Position numbers and translations under genes: made by a program. Shown here in pieces: positions 1 through 9,925 of a stretch of DNA of 64,000 nt (position 1 is the stretch's first letter; the number at the start of each line of letters is the position of its first letter). The stretch is taken from NCBI GenBank assembly GCA_020205615.1, contig CM035151.1:10626565-10690564 (forward strand). The letters run 5' to 3'. The notes beneath the pieces are model-generated. The model saw only the letters and a program-made list of their open reading frames with translations, ran no database searches and had not been told where the DNA came from. The DNA comes from Panax quinquefolius (taxonomy: Eukaryota > Streptophyta > Magnoliopsida > Apiales > Araliaceae).

Positions 1-145
1 CTTTGAAAAAAATAAATTCTAACACTTGATTCCATACCCAGCCTAGTCAGGGGATTTTCCAAAAAATTGTAATATATCTAACTGTTTTGCATGTTTTCAT
101 TGAACTTTTACTTGCTGAATGCTACATTCTCTGTGTTTTCAACAG

Positions 146-3100
146 CATTGCATAGATCCCAGATTCAATGGTTCAAGGTTGTCTTTGTTAGACCGGGGTT
201 TCATTTGTGCAATTGCACACATACGTGGGGGTGGTGAAATGGGTAGGCTGTGGTATGAAAATGGGAAACTGTTGAAGAAGAAAAATACATTCACGGATTT
301 TATTTCGTGTGCTGAGTATCTGATAGAGAACAAATATGGGTCAAAGGAAAAACTGTGCATTGATGGAAGAAGTGCTGGGGGATTGCTCATTGGTGCTGTC
401 CTAAACACGCGACCTGATTTATTTAAGGTTGCTGTAGCTGGAGTACCTTTTGTAGATGTTGTGACTACAATGCTTGATCCAACTATTCCTCTTACGACTA
501 GTGAATGGAAGGTAATATCTTTTCTTTTTGAAGATAGAACTTAGTTCTCTTATACCTTATTGTTCCAACAGCCGTGAGAACTCTCATGCTGGAGCTTGTT
601 CTTCTAATTTGGATGAGGGTAGACTACTTTTAGAAAAATAAGTACATTCATCAAAGGAATCATATATACGAAACATTCATCATCAAATTTGATATTGAAT
701 GAGATAAATGCCATGATCAGATCTGTCAAACCTCAGTGCTTTCATTTCTGCCATAGACATTGACATACATGATATATCATTAGGTTCGTTAACGTATCAT
801 TTAATAGGCGCAACCTGATCTTATAGGCCAAAAGTTGACTGGTTAATTGTTTTAGGGAATTGATATAACCACAAGTAAAAACATTAGTTCCACAAGCTCA
901 TCCTCACATGAATAGTAAGTGGACCCCACCCTTATGTGAGAGAAGAGCTTGTGGAACTATTATTTTTACGGGTGGGAATATCAATTCCCTTGTAATAAAT
1001 GCTACTATGTATCAAATAATAGATGTAGCAGAAACATTTAAAGGCTAGCTGGTTGATATATTCTAGCCCAAATTTTGGTGACTTGGATCCCAACTTGATT
1101 AAATGGTATGCATGTGGAGAGGTTTGGATAATTTCATGATAAAATATGTATCACAAGCACCAAGGGCTATAGCTCAGTTAGGTAGAGCACCCGTTCACAC
1201 ATGCGCCAAGGCATGCATGTGGAGAGGTTTTCCAACTCACTGTTGGTTTTGTTTGGAAATTTTACAAGCTGAAAGGTTGCTTTGTCCTTATTTTGTCCTT
1301 GGGTATCCCCCAAAAGCAATCTAAAGTGCTCCATTTCATTGAGTTCTTTTTACACGTACACTTTCTTTATCTAAGACATCTTTTCTTCTTTTTTTAAGTA
1401 AGTAGAGCTTATTATATAAATGCCCTTCCCAAGCTCAAGGAATTAAATGTTGTCAGCAGTAATGCATGTCGAGTTGAATTGCCTTTATTTATTGTTGATC
1501 CATGGCATAACATAATTTTTATCCTTGACATCTTTTCCTTGTTCTTGTAAGTTATTTTAAATCATCCATTGCATTTGCATTAAGTAATGAAGTTGGTTGG
1601 GCTATTGAGAATAGTCTAGGCTCATCTGAATAATATAGCAACTTGTGTAAGAAAAGTTTTACTTACTCAGTCCCATTTTAAGTGATACTTGTTTAGATTG
1701 CTTTTGGTATGGATTTCAAGGCGTCAAAAGTAAATTTACTATTATATATGTATACTGATTATATAATCACAATCTTCTTTCAGAGTCTGAGTATACTGAT
1801 TATATATCATTGAAGAGGGAGGTTGATGGTTTATATAACTTGCAGAGAAAAAAAAAAGGTTAGCTTACCTAGTCTGGTTGTTGCAGGAATGGGGAGATCC
1901 TCGTAAAGAAGAATTTTACTACTATATGAAGTCATATTCTCCCGTTGATAATGTGAGTACTAATTTAGGGAGATGATATTTCCAACGTAGGCGATACCAT
2001 TTCCAGGTCAACATGCAACATTTAAAGGATATGGTACAACTGTGTATTGTATGCATTGCTCTAGAAATGGTATTTCCTGCACTGGAAATATCATTTCCCT
2101 TACTTTACTCAATTATTTCTTTTGATTGTAATTGCCTTACAGTCCCGCAAGCCAGTGGTGACCAACAATTTGCACTAAGAGATCTGTAAGTTGATGAAAA
2201 TTGTAAATTAAATATTGCATTAACTGAAGTGGTGCTTTATTTTACACAGGTCAAGGCACAAAATTATCCACCAATTCTTATTACTGCTGGTTTAAATGGT
2301 GAGCTTTCATTATTAATACAATAAGATTTACTATAGTGGAGCTTTGGTGGTTGGGGTTAACTGCTCATTGACCTTCTTTACTATGTTTATGATGCTGCTC
2401 AGATATCTGAAACCATTGAATACCACCAAAAAACATCTTACTTTTTATAAAAATGCTGATCAAAGCAGGGACGAAGCCATGAATTTTTTCCACGAGGGCC
2501 GGAACATAATACTTTAAAATTATGAATAATTTATCAGGGTACAGAGGCACCGACCACGGCCTAAATTTTGTGGACAATTTATACTTTTTGGTTGAAATAA
2601 GATTGTTTTTTATATTTTTGGTATTGCAATAAATATGGACCCTTAATAAAAAAGGATCATAAAAATTGATATTCATATTATGATACCCAAAAAATGACTT
2701 TAAAAATTAAAATAATTCTTATATTTGGAATAGAGGAAGTGCTTTTTTATATTTTTTTCAAAGAGTATTTTATTATATTATATACTATTTTATTTTTTTC
2801 ATAAATCTTGGGGGACTTGAGAAATATCAAAATTTTATATGCATAATTTTATTTTAAAAAAATTCATGGTTGCCCAGGCCCTGCGGCCTATAGTGGCTCC
2901 GTCCCTGGATCAAAGTGAACACTATGTCAAAACTAGCACTTGAATATCTAAATAATAAGATGGGCAATTTTTATTTCCATTCCATGCTCTAAATCCTGTC
3001 TCTCTTATCCCCTATTGTTTTATTGTGCCATGTCTCCAACCTGGCACTCAGCAGAATTGTTTTTGTGGTTACAACTGCACTTTAAATTATGCATTGCATA

Positions 3101-4068
3101 CACACAAAACATTGCATTTGCTAAAGTTTTTGAATATACACCATAGAACAATGCCAATAACCTATATGTTGGGTTGTCTGGGTCTCCATTTGAAGGCTAA
3201 TAGCAAGGTCTGTCATAGTATTTGCCATTTCAATAGGTCATTTTTATTCATCAAAATCTTTTTCTAGAAAATTTTCTGGGTGGGATTCATTGGATGAAGA
3301 TGGGTGTTAATTGTAGGGGTTGCATTATTAAATGCTGAAGTGCGTGGGGCTGTCAAGTATGACAGCAGCCAATGTTCCAATTATTTTACTGGTGTGAGTC
3401 TGGCTTCCTTCCCTTCACCCCGCGTTAGCAATAGTACACCGATTAGTGGCCTCAAAGATTTGTGATTATTCTCACATATGGATGTAACAGTGTCTTGTCT
3501 TATTGTTAACTCTAAACTCTTGCATATTACAACAGATCCACGTGTTCTGTACTCAGAACCTGCTAAGTTTGTGGCAAAGTTGAGAGATATGAAGACCGAT
3601 GATAATGTACTGTTGTTCAAATGTGAACTTGGAGCAGGGCACTTCTCAAAGTCAGGAAGGTAATGATTGTATTTCTTATTTTAGTCCCTCCATTAAGCGT
3701 ATGAATTGTTTGACAAGAGTTTGCTATTCAAGTGCATGGAAAATAGTTGGAGACACATCTCATAGGAGGTTTTAGTCAAGTCTGGCATCACAAGTAAAAT
3801 ATTAGAGTGGAAATAATTTAATAATTATTCTTAATAATCTTCAGAAAGCAAAATGTCTGGAGTGGTAAGTATTATGGCCCCTAATCAATAGCATTGTCGT
3901 AGATCCTCTTTTATAAAAAGCTCTAGTACAAAACATTTCCATCTTTTTCGAATTAATGTATTTTTTTTCCTGTGTAGGTTTGAGTGGCTCCAGTTAGACT
4001 CCTTCATCTACACTTTCATCATGAAGATTTTAAACATGGTTCCTGCAGTTGGCTCCGAGCAGAAATGA
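146..4068 (+). CDS. Prolyl oligopeptidase family protein (protease II / oligopeptidase B-like), 3' part
   Basis: This is a serine peptidase of family S9, which trims short peptides, often after basic residues. The 5' end lies outside the window. Five exons join in frame: 146-511, 1887-1952, 2250-2298, 3536-3659 and 3978-4068 (stop TGA). All introns are GT-AG. The first exon carries an RGGGEMG stretch and the nucleophile motif GRSAGG. The catalytic Asp lies in GLNDPRVLYSEP and the catalytic His in GAGHFSKSGR, so the whole triad is present and in order. The C-terminus ends about 30 residues after the His motif, as expected for plant protease II-like proteins. The Asp codon is split by intron 3 (G|AT). 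Introns 1-3 carry MITEs and a plastid-like fragment but splice sites and frame are intact, so the gene looks functional. Family assignment is confident; substrate and localisation are not shown by the sequence. Confidence 0.9.
855..989. mobile_element. Tourist-like MITE in intron 1 of the oligopeptidase gene
   Basis: A foldback element of about 135 bp. The left end GGGAATTGATAT is the exact reverse complement of the right end ATATCAATTCCC, and the inner arms also pair (ttccacaagctc / gagcttgtggaa). It is flanked by TTA (852-854) and TTG (990-992), a near-perfect 3-bp target duplication as made by PIF/Harbinger transposases. It has no coding capacity. Confidence 0.75.
1108..1230 (+). other. 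Plastid trnV-UAC 5'-exon-like fragment flanked by an 18-bp direct repeat
   Basis: Positions 1163-1200 begin agggctatagctcagttagg and closely match the 5' exon of plastid trnV-UAC up to the anticodon, with one missing base and one substitution. It is followed by atgcgcc, which resembles a group II intron start (GTGCG) with one change. The 3' half of the tRNA and a B box are absent, so it is not a working tRNA gene. An identical 18-bp sequence (atgcatgtggagaggttt) lies at 1108-1125 and 1213-1230 and brackets the fragment. I infer a short plastid-derived insertion in intron 1. The plastid match is from memory, not a search. Confidence 0.6.
1968..2099. mobile_element. Tourist-like MITE in intron 2 of the oligopeptidase gene
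   Basis: A foldback element of about 132 bp with terminal inverted repeats GGGAGATGATATTTCCA / TGGAAATATCATTTCCC (one mismatch) and a perfect TTA duplication at 1965-1967 and 2100-2102. The 3-bp TTA target and GGG...CCC ends fit PIF/Harbinger-driven Tourist MITEs. It fills almost half of intron 2, starting 15 bp after the donor site. Confidence 0.8.
2466..2907. mobile_element. hAT-type MITE in intron 3 of the oligopeptidase gene
   Basis: A 442-bp non-autonomous element. Its ends CAGGGACGAAGCCA and TGGCTCCGTCCCTG are inverted repeats with one mismatch. It is flanked by a perfect 8-bp target duplication, gatcaaag, at 2458-2465 and 2908-2915. The CAGGG terminus and 8-bp duplication are hallmarks of hAT transposons. 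No transposase is encoded. Confidence 0.88.
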
Positions 4069-5084
4069 TTGTGGTGAAGGGTTTATAAAGAGTGTTGGTT
4101 TTTAGCTCAAAGTTTATATAATGACTTATATTTGCTTTCTGAATGCTAGAGGGAACTATTAATATTTTTTGTATAAAGGTTAGCATTTAGATATTGACTA
4201 GGATAGGATATGTTACTTTTTCTTTTATGGTATGAGTAAACAAAATAATAGATGAAGTTGAGAAATTAATTATGAGAGACTTCTGAATTCTTTTCGGATT
4301 GATTCATTTTTGTGTAATATTCGTAATAAATAATTGGATAATTAGTGTATAATATTATTTGTATCATTTAGTGTTAAAAAAAATTGATTGAAAATTTAAT
4401 TGTATATGACTTGAACATGCTAATAAGTTGATGGAGGAATAAAACTGAAAACAATGGCCTAATAATCATTTTCTAAATCCTTTACTGACTGCAAGCGAAC
4501 TCAACTACATGTTCGGTTTTGAATGACATGATTATGATCTGAAACTGTGAATATAAACTTGAATTGGTGTAATCATGATATTTGGTGTTATAGATAAAGA
4601 TAGGCAGTGAAAGTTCTCTTGGCCAGTGCAAAGAGAAACTGTCGATTGATGTCACAGTCATAAAATAATAATGTGAATTTTTCAATTGGTGAAGTTTGTA
4701 GACATTATAATATATTCGACTCTTCTAATGGATTGTTCATTCCGATGTAGTTATTTGTTAAAAACTTATATCATCCATTAGATGTTCTAAATATCTGATT
4801 TATCACTGTTAAAAATTTATTCTTGTTATTTATATTTTGTACTGGGCTATTTGTGTCATAATTATTTTTATAAAATAAGAGTGTAACTGGGTCTAGCGGG
4901 GAGAGTAGAGAAATGTAGTGATTGTCCGACACTGTAGAAGTTTCTCAATACATTATAAAATGGGTCCTTTACAATAATATACAACATTTAGTAAGTAATT
5001 ACACTATTAGTGCATCAACAAAATAATTATAAAAATAATACACTTTCCCATATTTATTTACAATATTAGTGCAATTAGAGCATT
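4069..5084. other. Intergenic, AT-rich
   Basis: This stretch holds the 3' flank of the oligopeptidase gene followed by AT-rich DNA. I see no coding exon, RNA gene or transposon terminus. Confidence 0.5.
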
Positions 5085-7112
5085 CACAACAGTTTTCTTA
5101 TCTTTATCCCTACTCTGCAGTGCTATTGGGTCATTTTGTAGGATAGGGATTCATTTTTTTCACTATGTACCCAACAGGTTCCTTATATTGATTCCTTAAA
5201 TTTTAAATTTTGAAATTTAAAATTAAAATTTAAAATTAAAATTTGAAAGTTCCAATGCGGTAAATCATGTTTTTTGAACGTTGTAACTATTTTTTATTTA
5301 AAAGTAATTGTTGTTTGAATTTAAAAATTGCAATTATTTTAATTTAAGAATAGATATTGCTAGAAATCAAAATGTGCAACAATCATTATGTGTTTATGAG
5401 AACTTTATTTTAATTATAAAATAATAAAATTTATAATTATTAGTAATATTTTTACAAAATGATCAAAATCAAAATTTGGTGATTTTTAATTTTTATAGTT
5501 CTCTTTTCTTCTTTAAATCCTTTGTTTAAAAAATAAAAATGAGTGAATTTGATAAGATACCCAAATCAAAGAATTAAGTGAAATAAGATCCTTTAACCTA
5601 CATAAAATTGCAATAAATAGGGTGTGAAATGTCATTTTACATAAATAGGAACGCTTCTTTTGATTCCTCATCCTGAGGAGTCAAATCATATATAGGGAAT
5701 AAAATAGAGAATTATATAAGGATAAGGAAACTGTTGAATACTGATTTATTGATATATTCTTCAAATGTGGGGATAGAGTGTAAGACCCCAACTTATTATT
5801 AATGAAATTTAATTTTCTCTATTTTGAAATAATAAGGGTTGATTTGATTAATATGGATAGTTAGGGATAAAATACGCAAATATTTCAAAATAAGCAGTGG
5901 TTATAAAATATTCATTGTTGTCTTAATATTCGTTTGGTATTCGGAATATTAAATGCTTATTCGGGAATATTAAATGCAACCCATGTTTGACCATGTTTGG
6001 CCCCCATGCTTGAAGCGATTGGATGAAGAAACGACAAATATAAGTTGTTTAAAAATAGCGGTGTAGTTATTCTTTATTAATCTTTGTTAAAATACTTTAT
6101 TGGTTAAAACACAAGAAGACACCATTAGTATTGCACCAATTATTTATTCTTACGTAAGAAGGCACTACTCAATAATAGTTACGTAATTACTTTGCTTCAA
6201 AGATATTTTATTGATTTAATAATTGCTGCGTTGATATTTTATATTCTTTGTTGTTTCAATAATTGTCATTACACAAGATTTTTCATTATCGAAGCAATAA
6301 TTCATATTATCCTCAATAATATTATTAGATAACATTATTGGCAATGTCTAGAAAGTTCTGCTCTAAGGAGAGGTTTGGTCACCTAATCAATTGCTACCAA
6401 GAAGAGTAAGAAAATTCTTATTGGAAAGCCCCTCTTCCTTTAAACCGCCTCATTGGTTGTCAATATTGTGATTCTGTAATATTATTTGTGAATAATTAAT
6501 TATTGATTCATATGATGAGGAAAATATTGATTTTATGTGGATATAGATGGAGAAATTTTTTAATGTGACAATTGTTGAAAATTGAAATTTTATCTTTTTC
6601 TGATAAAATAATTCATTTAAATATATTATTATATTTTAATAATATAATAATGGTGATATTTTTACAACGAATGTGGGATATATGAGTATACGAGGAGGAG
6701 GAGTATTTTTGTTGCAATAAATGTTTAAAACATGTTAAACATGCTCATGGACCTCATTTATCGATCGAATTTGATTATAAATGTAAAATCGCCCGCTTTA
6801 TGGATTTCGGTCAATTTCTGTTTGGAATTTGGAAAAACTTTCTTCTGCAAAGTTGTAGAGAATTGAATTTCCTATAAAAAAGTCGCGAGATTCGAATTTT
6901 TTGATAAAAGGGCTATTTATTGTGAATTATTGAAGTTCCGAAGCTCAGAAATAATTGATTTTTGGAAGTTTTAATTATTTAAATTAAGAAAAACGTTTTA
7001 ATGTTTTGTCACATGGTGGCTGATGTCTTGGACCAAATTAGTGGGCGTAGGAAATTTAAAAATAATATTATTAATTTATTAAATTTTCGCTTTGATGTTC
7101 TAAGCGTTTTCC

Positions 7113-7120
7113 TATAAATA
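7113..7120 (+). promoter_or_regulatory. LTR TATA box
   Basis: The sequence tataaata is preceded by cc and followed by ggg. The same word in the same context occurs in the 3' LTR (14017-14024) and, on the other strand, in the second element's LTRs (56483-56490 and 63937-63944). This conservation supports it as the retroelement core promoter. Confidence 0.6.
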
Positions 7121-7394
7121 GGGTCTTGGGTTAGAATTGAAAATCACACCGTAAAGCTCAAGTTTTCTCTCTATATTATCGAGTATTCTTGTGAGTATTT
7201 TGAGTATACTTTGAGTATTGCTATACTGATGCAAGTCCAAGTCATAACATATATCCTGTGTTTAAATTTAAGATCGATCTTTCGAGGTAAGGGATGTTAT
7301 TTTCTTCTCTCAAATGATATTATTTCTTCAATATCATTATCTTTGAAATATTGGTTGAAACTTTTATCAAATTTGGAACTTTTTCATAATCGGG

Positions 7395-7510
7395 TTACTA
7401 TTCATGAGTTACTATTCATTCAAGAGTTACTATTTATGAGTTACTTATTCACGAGTTCTTATTCATGAGTTACTTATTCACGATTCTTATTCACGAGTAC
7501 TATTCATAAG
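7395..7510 (+). repeat. Short tandem array inside the LTR
   Basis: Degenerate 12-16 bp units of the type gagttactattcatga are repeated about seven times. Equivalent arrays with different copy numbers occur at 14295-14412, 56095-56215 and 63560-63665 in the other LTRs of the family. Confidence 0.7.
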
Positions 7511-8533
7511 CGTAGCGTGAAGATGTTTTTGTGGAATTTCTATCTTTTGGTGTCTGAGTTACTATTCACGATACTCAAGACTATTCACGATACTCAACCT
7601 ATTCACCAAAAAATAAAATTTCTTCTTTTTGTCTAAATATCTATTCGGATACTAGCTTTGATTGTATCCATGTTTTGATCATTCTTGAATTTTACACCCC
7701 TATGATTATTTTTGAGGTATTTTTGGACGTGGATAAAACAAAGTACGAATCCTTAATCCTTAATCCTTGTCATTTTGTTTCACCGGATTCGCTTTTTAAA
7801 AATATTTTCATCATCCTCGCCTTAAATGATGATATTATTGAATATCTTTGGCACAGTAGTGCAAAGATGAATGATTTCTGAAGAATATCTTTGGTCAGTA
7901 GTCTGCAAAGATGAACAGTGTTTAGATGAACACGACCAATCGATGAATATCTTTGGCTCAGTAAGTAGTGCAAAGATGAATATTTGATTCCGTATGTATA
8001 TTGATTGATGTTACAGGGATAAAAGATAGATGATGAACTTTTAAATTCATACATAGAAGATAGTAGTTTGCATTCTCTACTTAACTCTTCTAATGAATTA
8101 TTATTTCATTCGCGAATATTGATTTAAAATTTGTTGTCTATCAGATTCTATTAGATTTTTCCCCGTTGAAGACTAACGGTAATTTGTTGTATATTATCTT
8201 AGTCATAATATTCTTTATCGAGCTAGTTGAGCTCACCCTTTTTCTTTTTGTTCCATTTTTCTTCTCGGGAGGCGAAAATATAAGAAAGTACTTAGTCTGG
8301 GGTATGGAATGAAGGTTTTAGAAAGGATTGTTTAGTAGTCCTCACCATTTTGTAAAATAATGTATCAATAAATGTGATGAGGATTTATTTGAGTATAGAT
8401 ATTGTCTGAAGATAATATTTGTATTTAAACTCAAAGTTTTACCGTTGTAATAATAAAGTTGTAGTTGTTTCTATGCATCTACGATTGACAACTCGTAATG
8501 GGTGATGTATACCTATTTTGGGGGTGTCACGGT

Positions 8534-8544
8534 TGGTATCGAGC
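8534..8544 (+). promoter_or_regulatory. Primer-binding site, initiator-tRNA-Met type
   Basis: TGGTATCGAGC lies 3 bp after the 5' LTR. The standard plant Met primer site is TGGTATCAGAGC, so one internal base is missing. The same shortened form is present in the second element (62550-62560, minus strand). Confidence 0.7.
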
Positions 8545-8718
8545 TTAGGATATGATCTCTGGCGGAGATCGGGGAATAGAACTAGGAGGAGGGAGAGACG
8601 AGTAAATCATTCGCTAGTGTGTCCTACCTAAGCTTATTTGTTAGTTGGTCAAGATATAGGGATATTATGTGATATATTTATTTCCTTAATTAACCCTTGT
8701 TTTATACGTGATTTGAGA

Positions 8719-9925
8719 ATGTGGACCGAGAATATTAACAATGGAAATGAGACCGTGGAGACGCTCAGTACTCACCAACGAGGAGAACGTCATGACAGTC
8801 AGGCAATGTTCCTCTCCGTGAACAATACCAATCGAGCGAGATGATGAACGAGGGGATGTTTAGAAGCTTTTTGCGAGCTTCACGTGCAAAATCGATTTAG
8901 GAGACTCGTGTTCAAAATACTGAGGAGAAATGATAGCAATTCACGTGTTGTCACAAATGCCAAGCGCCAAAGAGTTGGGACCACGAAATTTAAGGAAAGC
9001 CGGATCCGATCACGGCGGAAACATGGGTCAAGCAAATTACCAAGATATTCGATGTCTTGGGATGCACGGAGAACAGAAGGTTCCAATCGCCACCTTTATG
9101 TTCCGCGTGGCGAGGCAGACTATCGGTGGGAGTCTCTGTGAAGCGTACCCATCCAAATGCATTTCAACATGTCTTGGGAGACATTTCAGAAGCTATTTAA
9201 TGACAAATACTTTCCGAAAGTGTTCGCTCGTATATGAAGGAAGTGGAGTTCATCGATTAGAACAAAAACAACACGACGGTTGTCTCAAAGACGAGGCAAA
9301 GTTTGCGAGTTATCCAGTTTTGCACCTCATTTGGTGGAGAATGAGGAACGATGACGCTGGATGTTTCGAGAGGTTTGAAACCCAAGATATGCAATATCTA
9401 TCTCATTTCATAAATTTTCTCTCTATTCGGATGTTGTTAACAGGGCTCAATTGTTAGAAATGAGATAACGAGTATATTCAACCAAGGGACCATAACCGTG
9501 GATCGTACTGGAGATAGCGATCATGTAATAATGATAACCAAATGAAAGAAAAAACAGACGGACAAAAATGGTAACCACTCTGGGTGGTAATCATGGCCAT
9601 GAAAATAGAAGAAGCGAGTCGGGAGGAGATTTTAAAAAGAGGAGATTTAACAACGAACCATGTGAAGACGACAAAGGTCTTAAGTGAAGAATCGGTTCTA
9701 AAGGAGGAGAACGACCACCCCATTATATATTTACAAATGCGGAAAAGAGGGACATATCACCAAACCGCCCACAACAGCTCAAGGTATGCTATAATTATGG
9801 AAAGGAAGGACATATCGCTTTCGATTATGCGCAGAGCGAAACCTAGTTCAATGGGGACGGTGACTCAAAAAGATCATCCCGTAAAAGTCAAAGTCAACGA
9901 TTCCAGGAAGAAGCGTTTGTTGTGA
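8719..9925 (+). pseudogene. gag of the first retrotransposon (broken)
   Basis: The likely start ATG at 8719 matches the start in the sister copy (62377, minus). The product would be the structural Gag protein, binding RNA in the particle. Two zinc-knuckle-like motifs lie at about 9732-9761 and 9788-9831: the first has a good Cys-X2-Cys spacing start, the second has lost a Cys (TAT where TGT is expected). The frame is interrupted by several indels, so pieces appear in all three frames. It is not functional. Confidence 0.75.

Larger units (their letters stand above)
5779..8530 (+). repeat. 5' LTR of the first retrotransposon
   Basis: It starts TGTAAGACCCC and ends GGGGTGTCAC just before the primer-binding site, about 2.75 kb. 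It is matched along its length by 12692-15426. A TATA box (tataaata) lies at 7113-7120. About 280 bp further is a short-unit array of 'gagttactattcatga'-like words (7395-7510). At 7845-7980 are three copies of a motif with CTTTG...CAAAG ends. Confidence 0.92.

Noticed and set aside
1163..1200. Functional tRNA gene
   Set aside because: Only the 5' half is present; no T-arm, no B box and no 3' acceptor strand.
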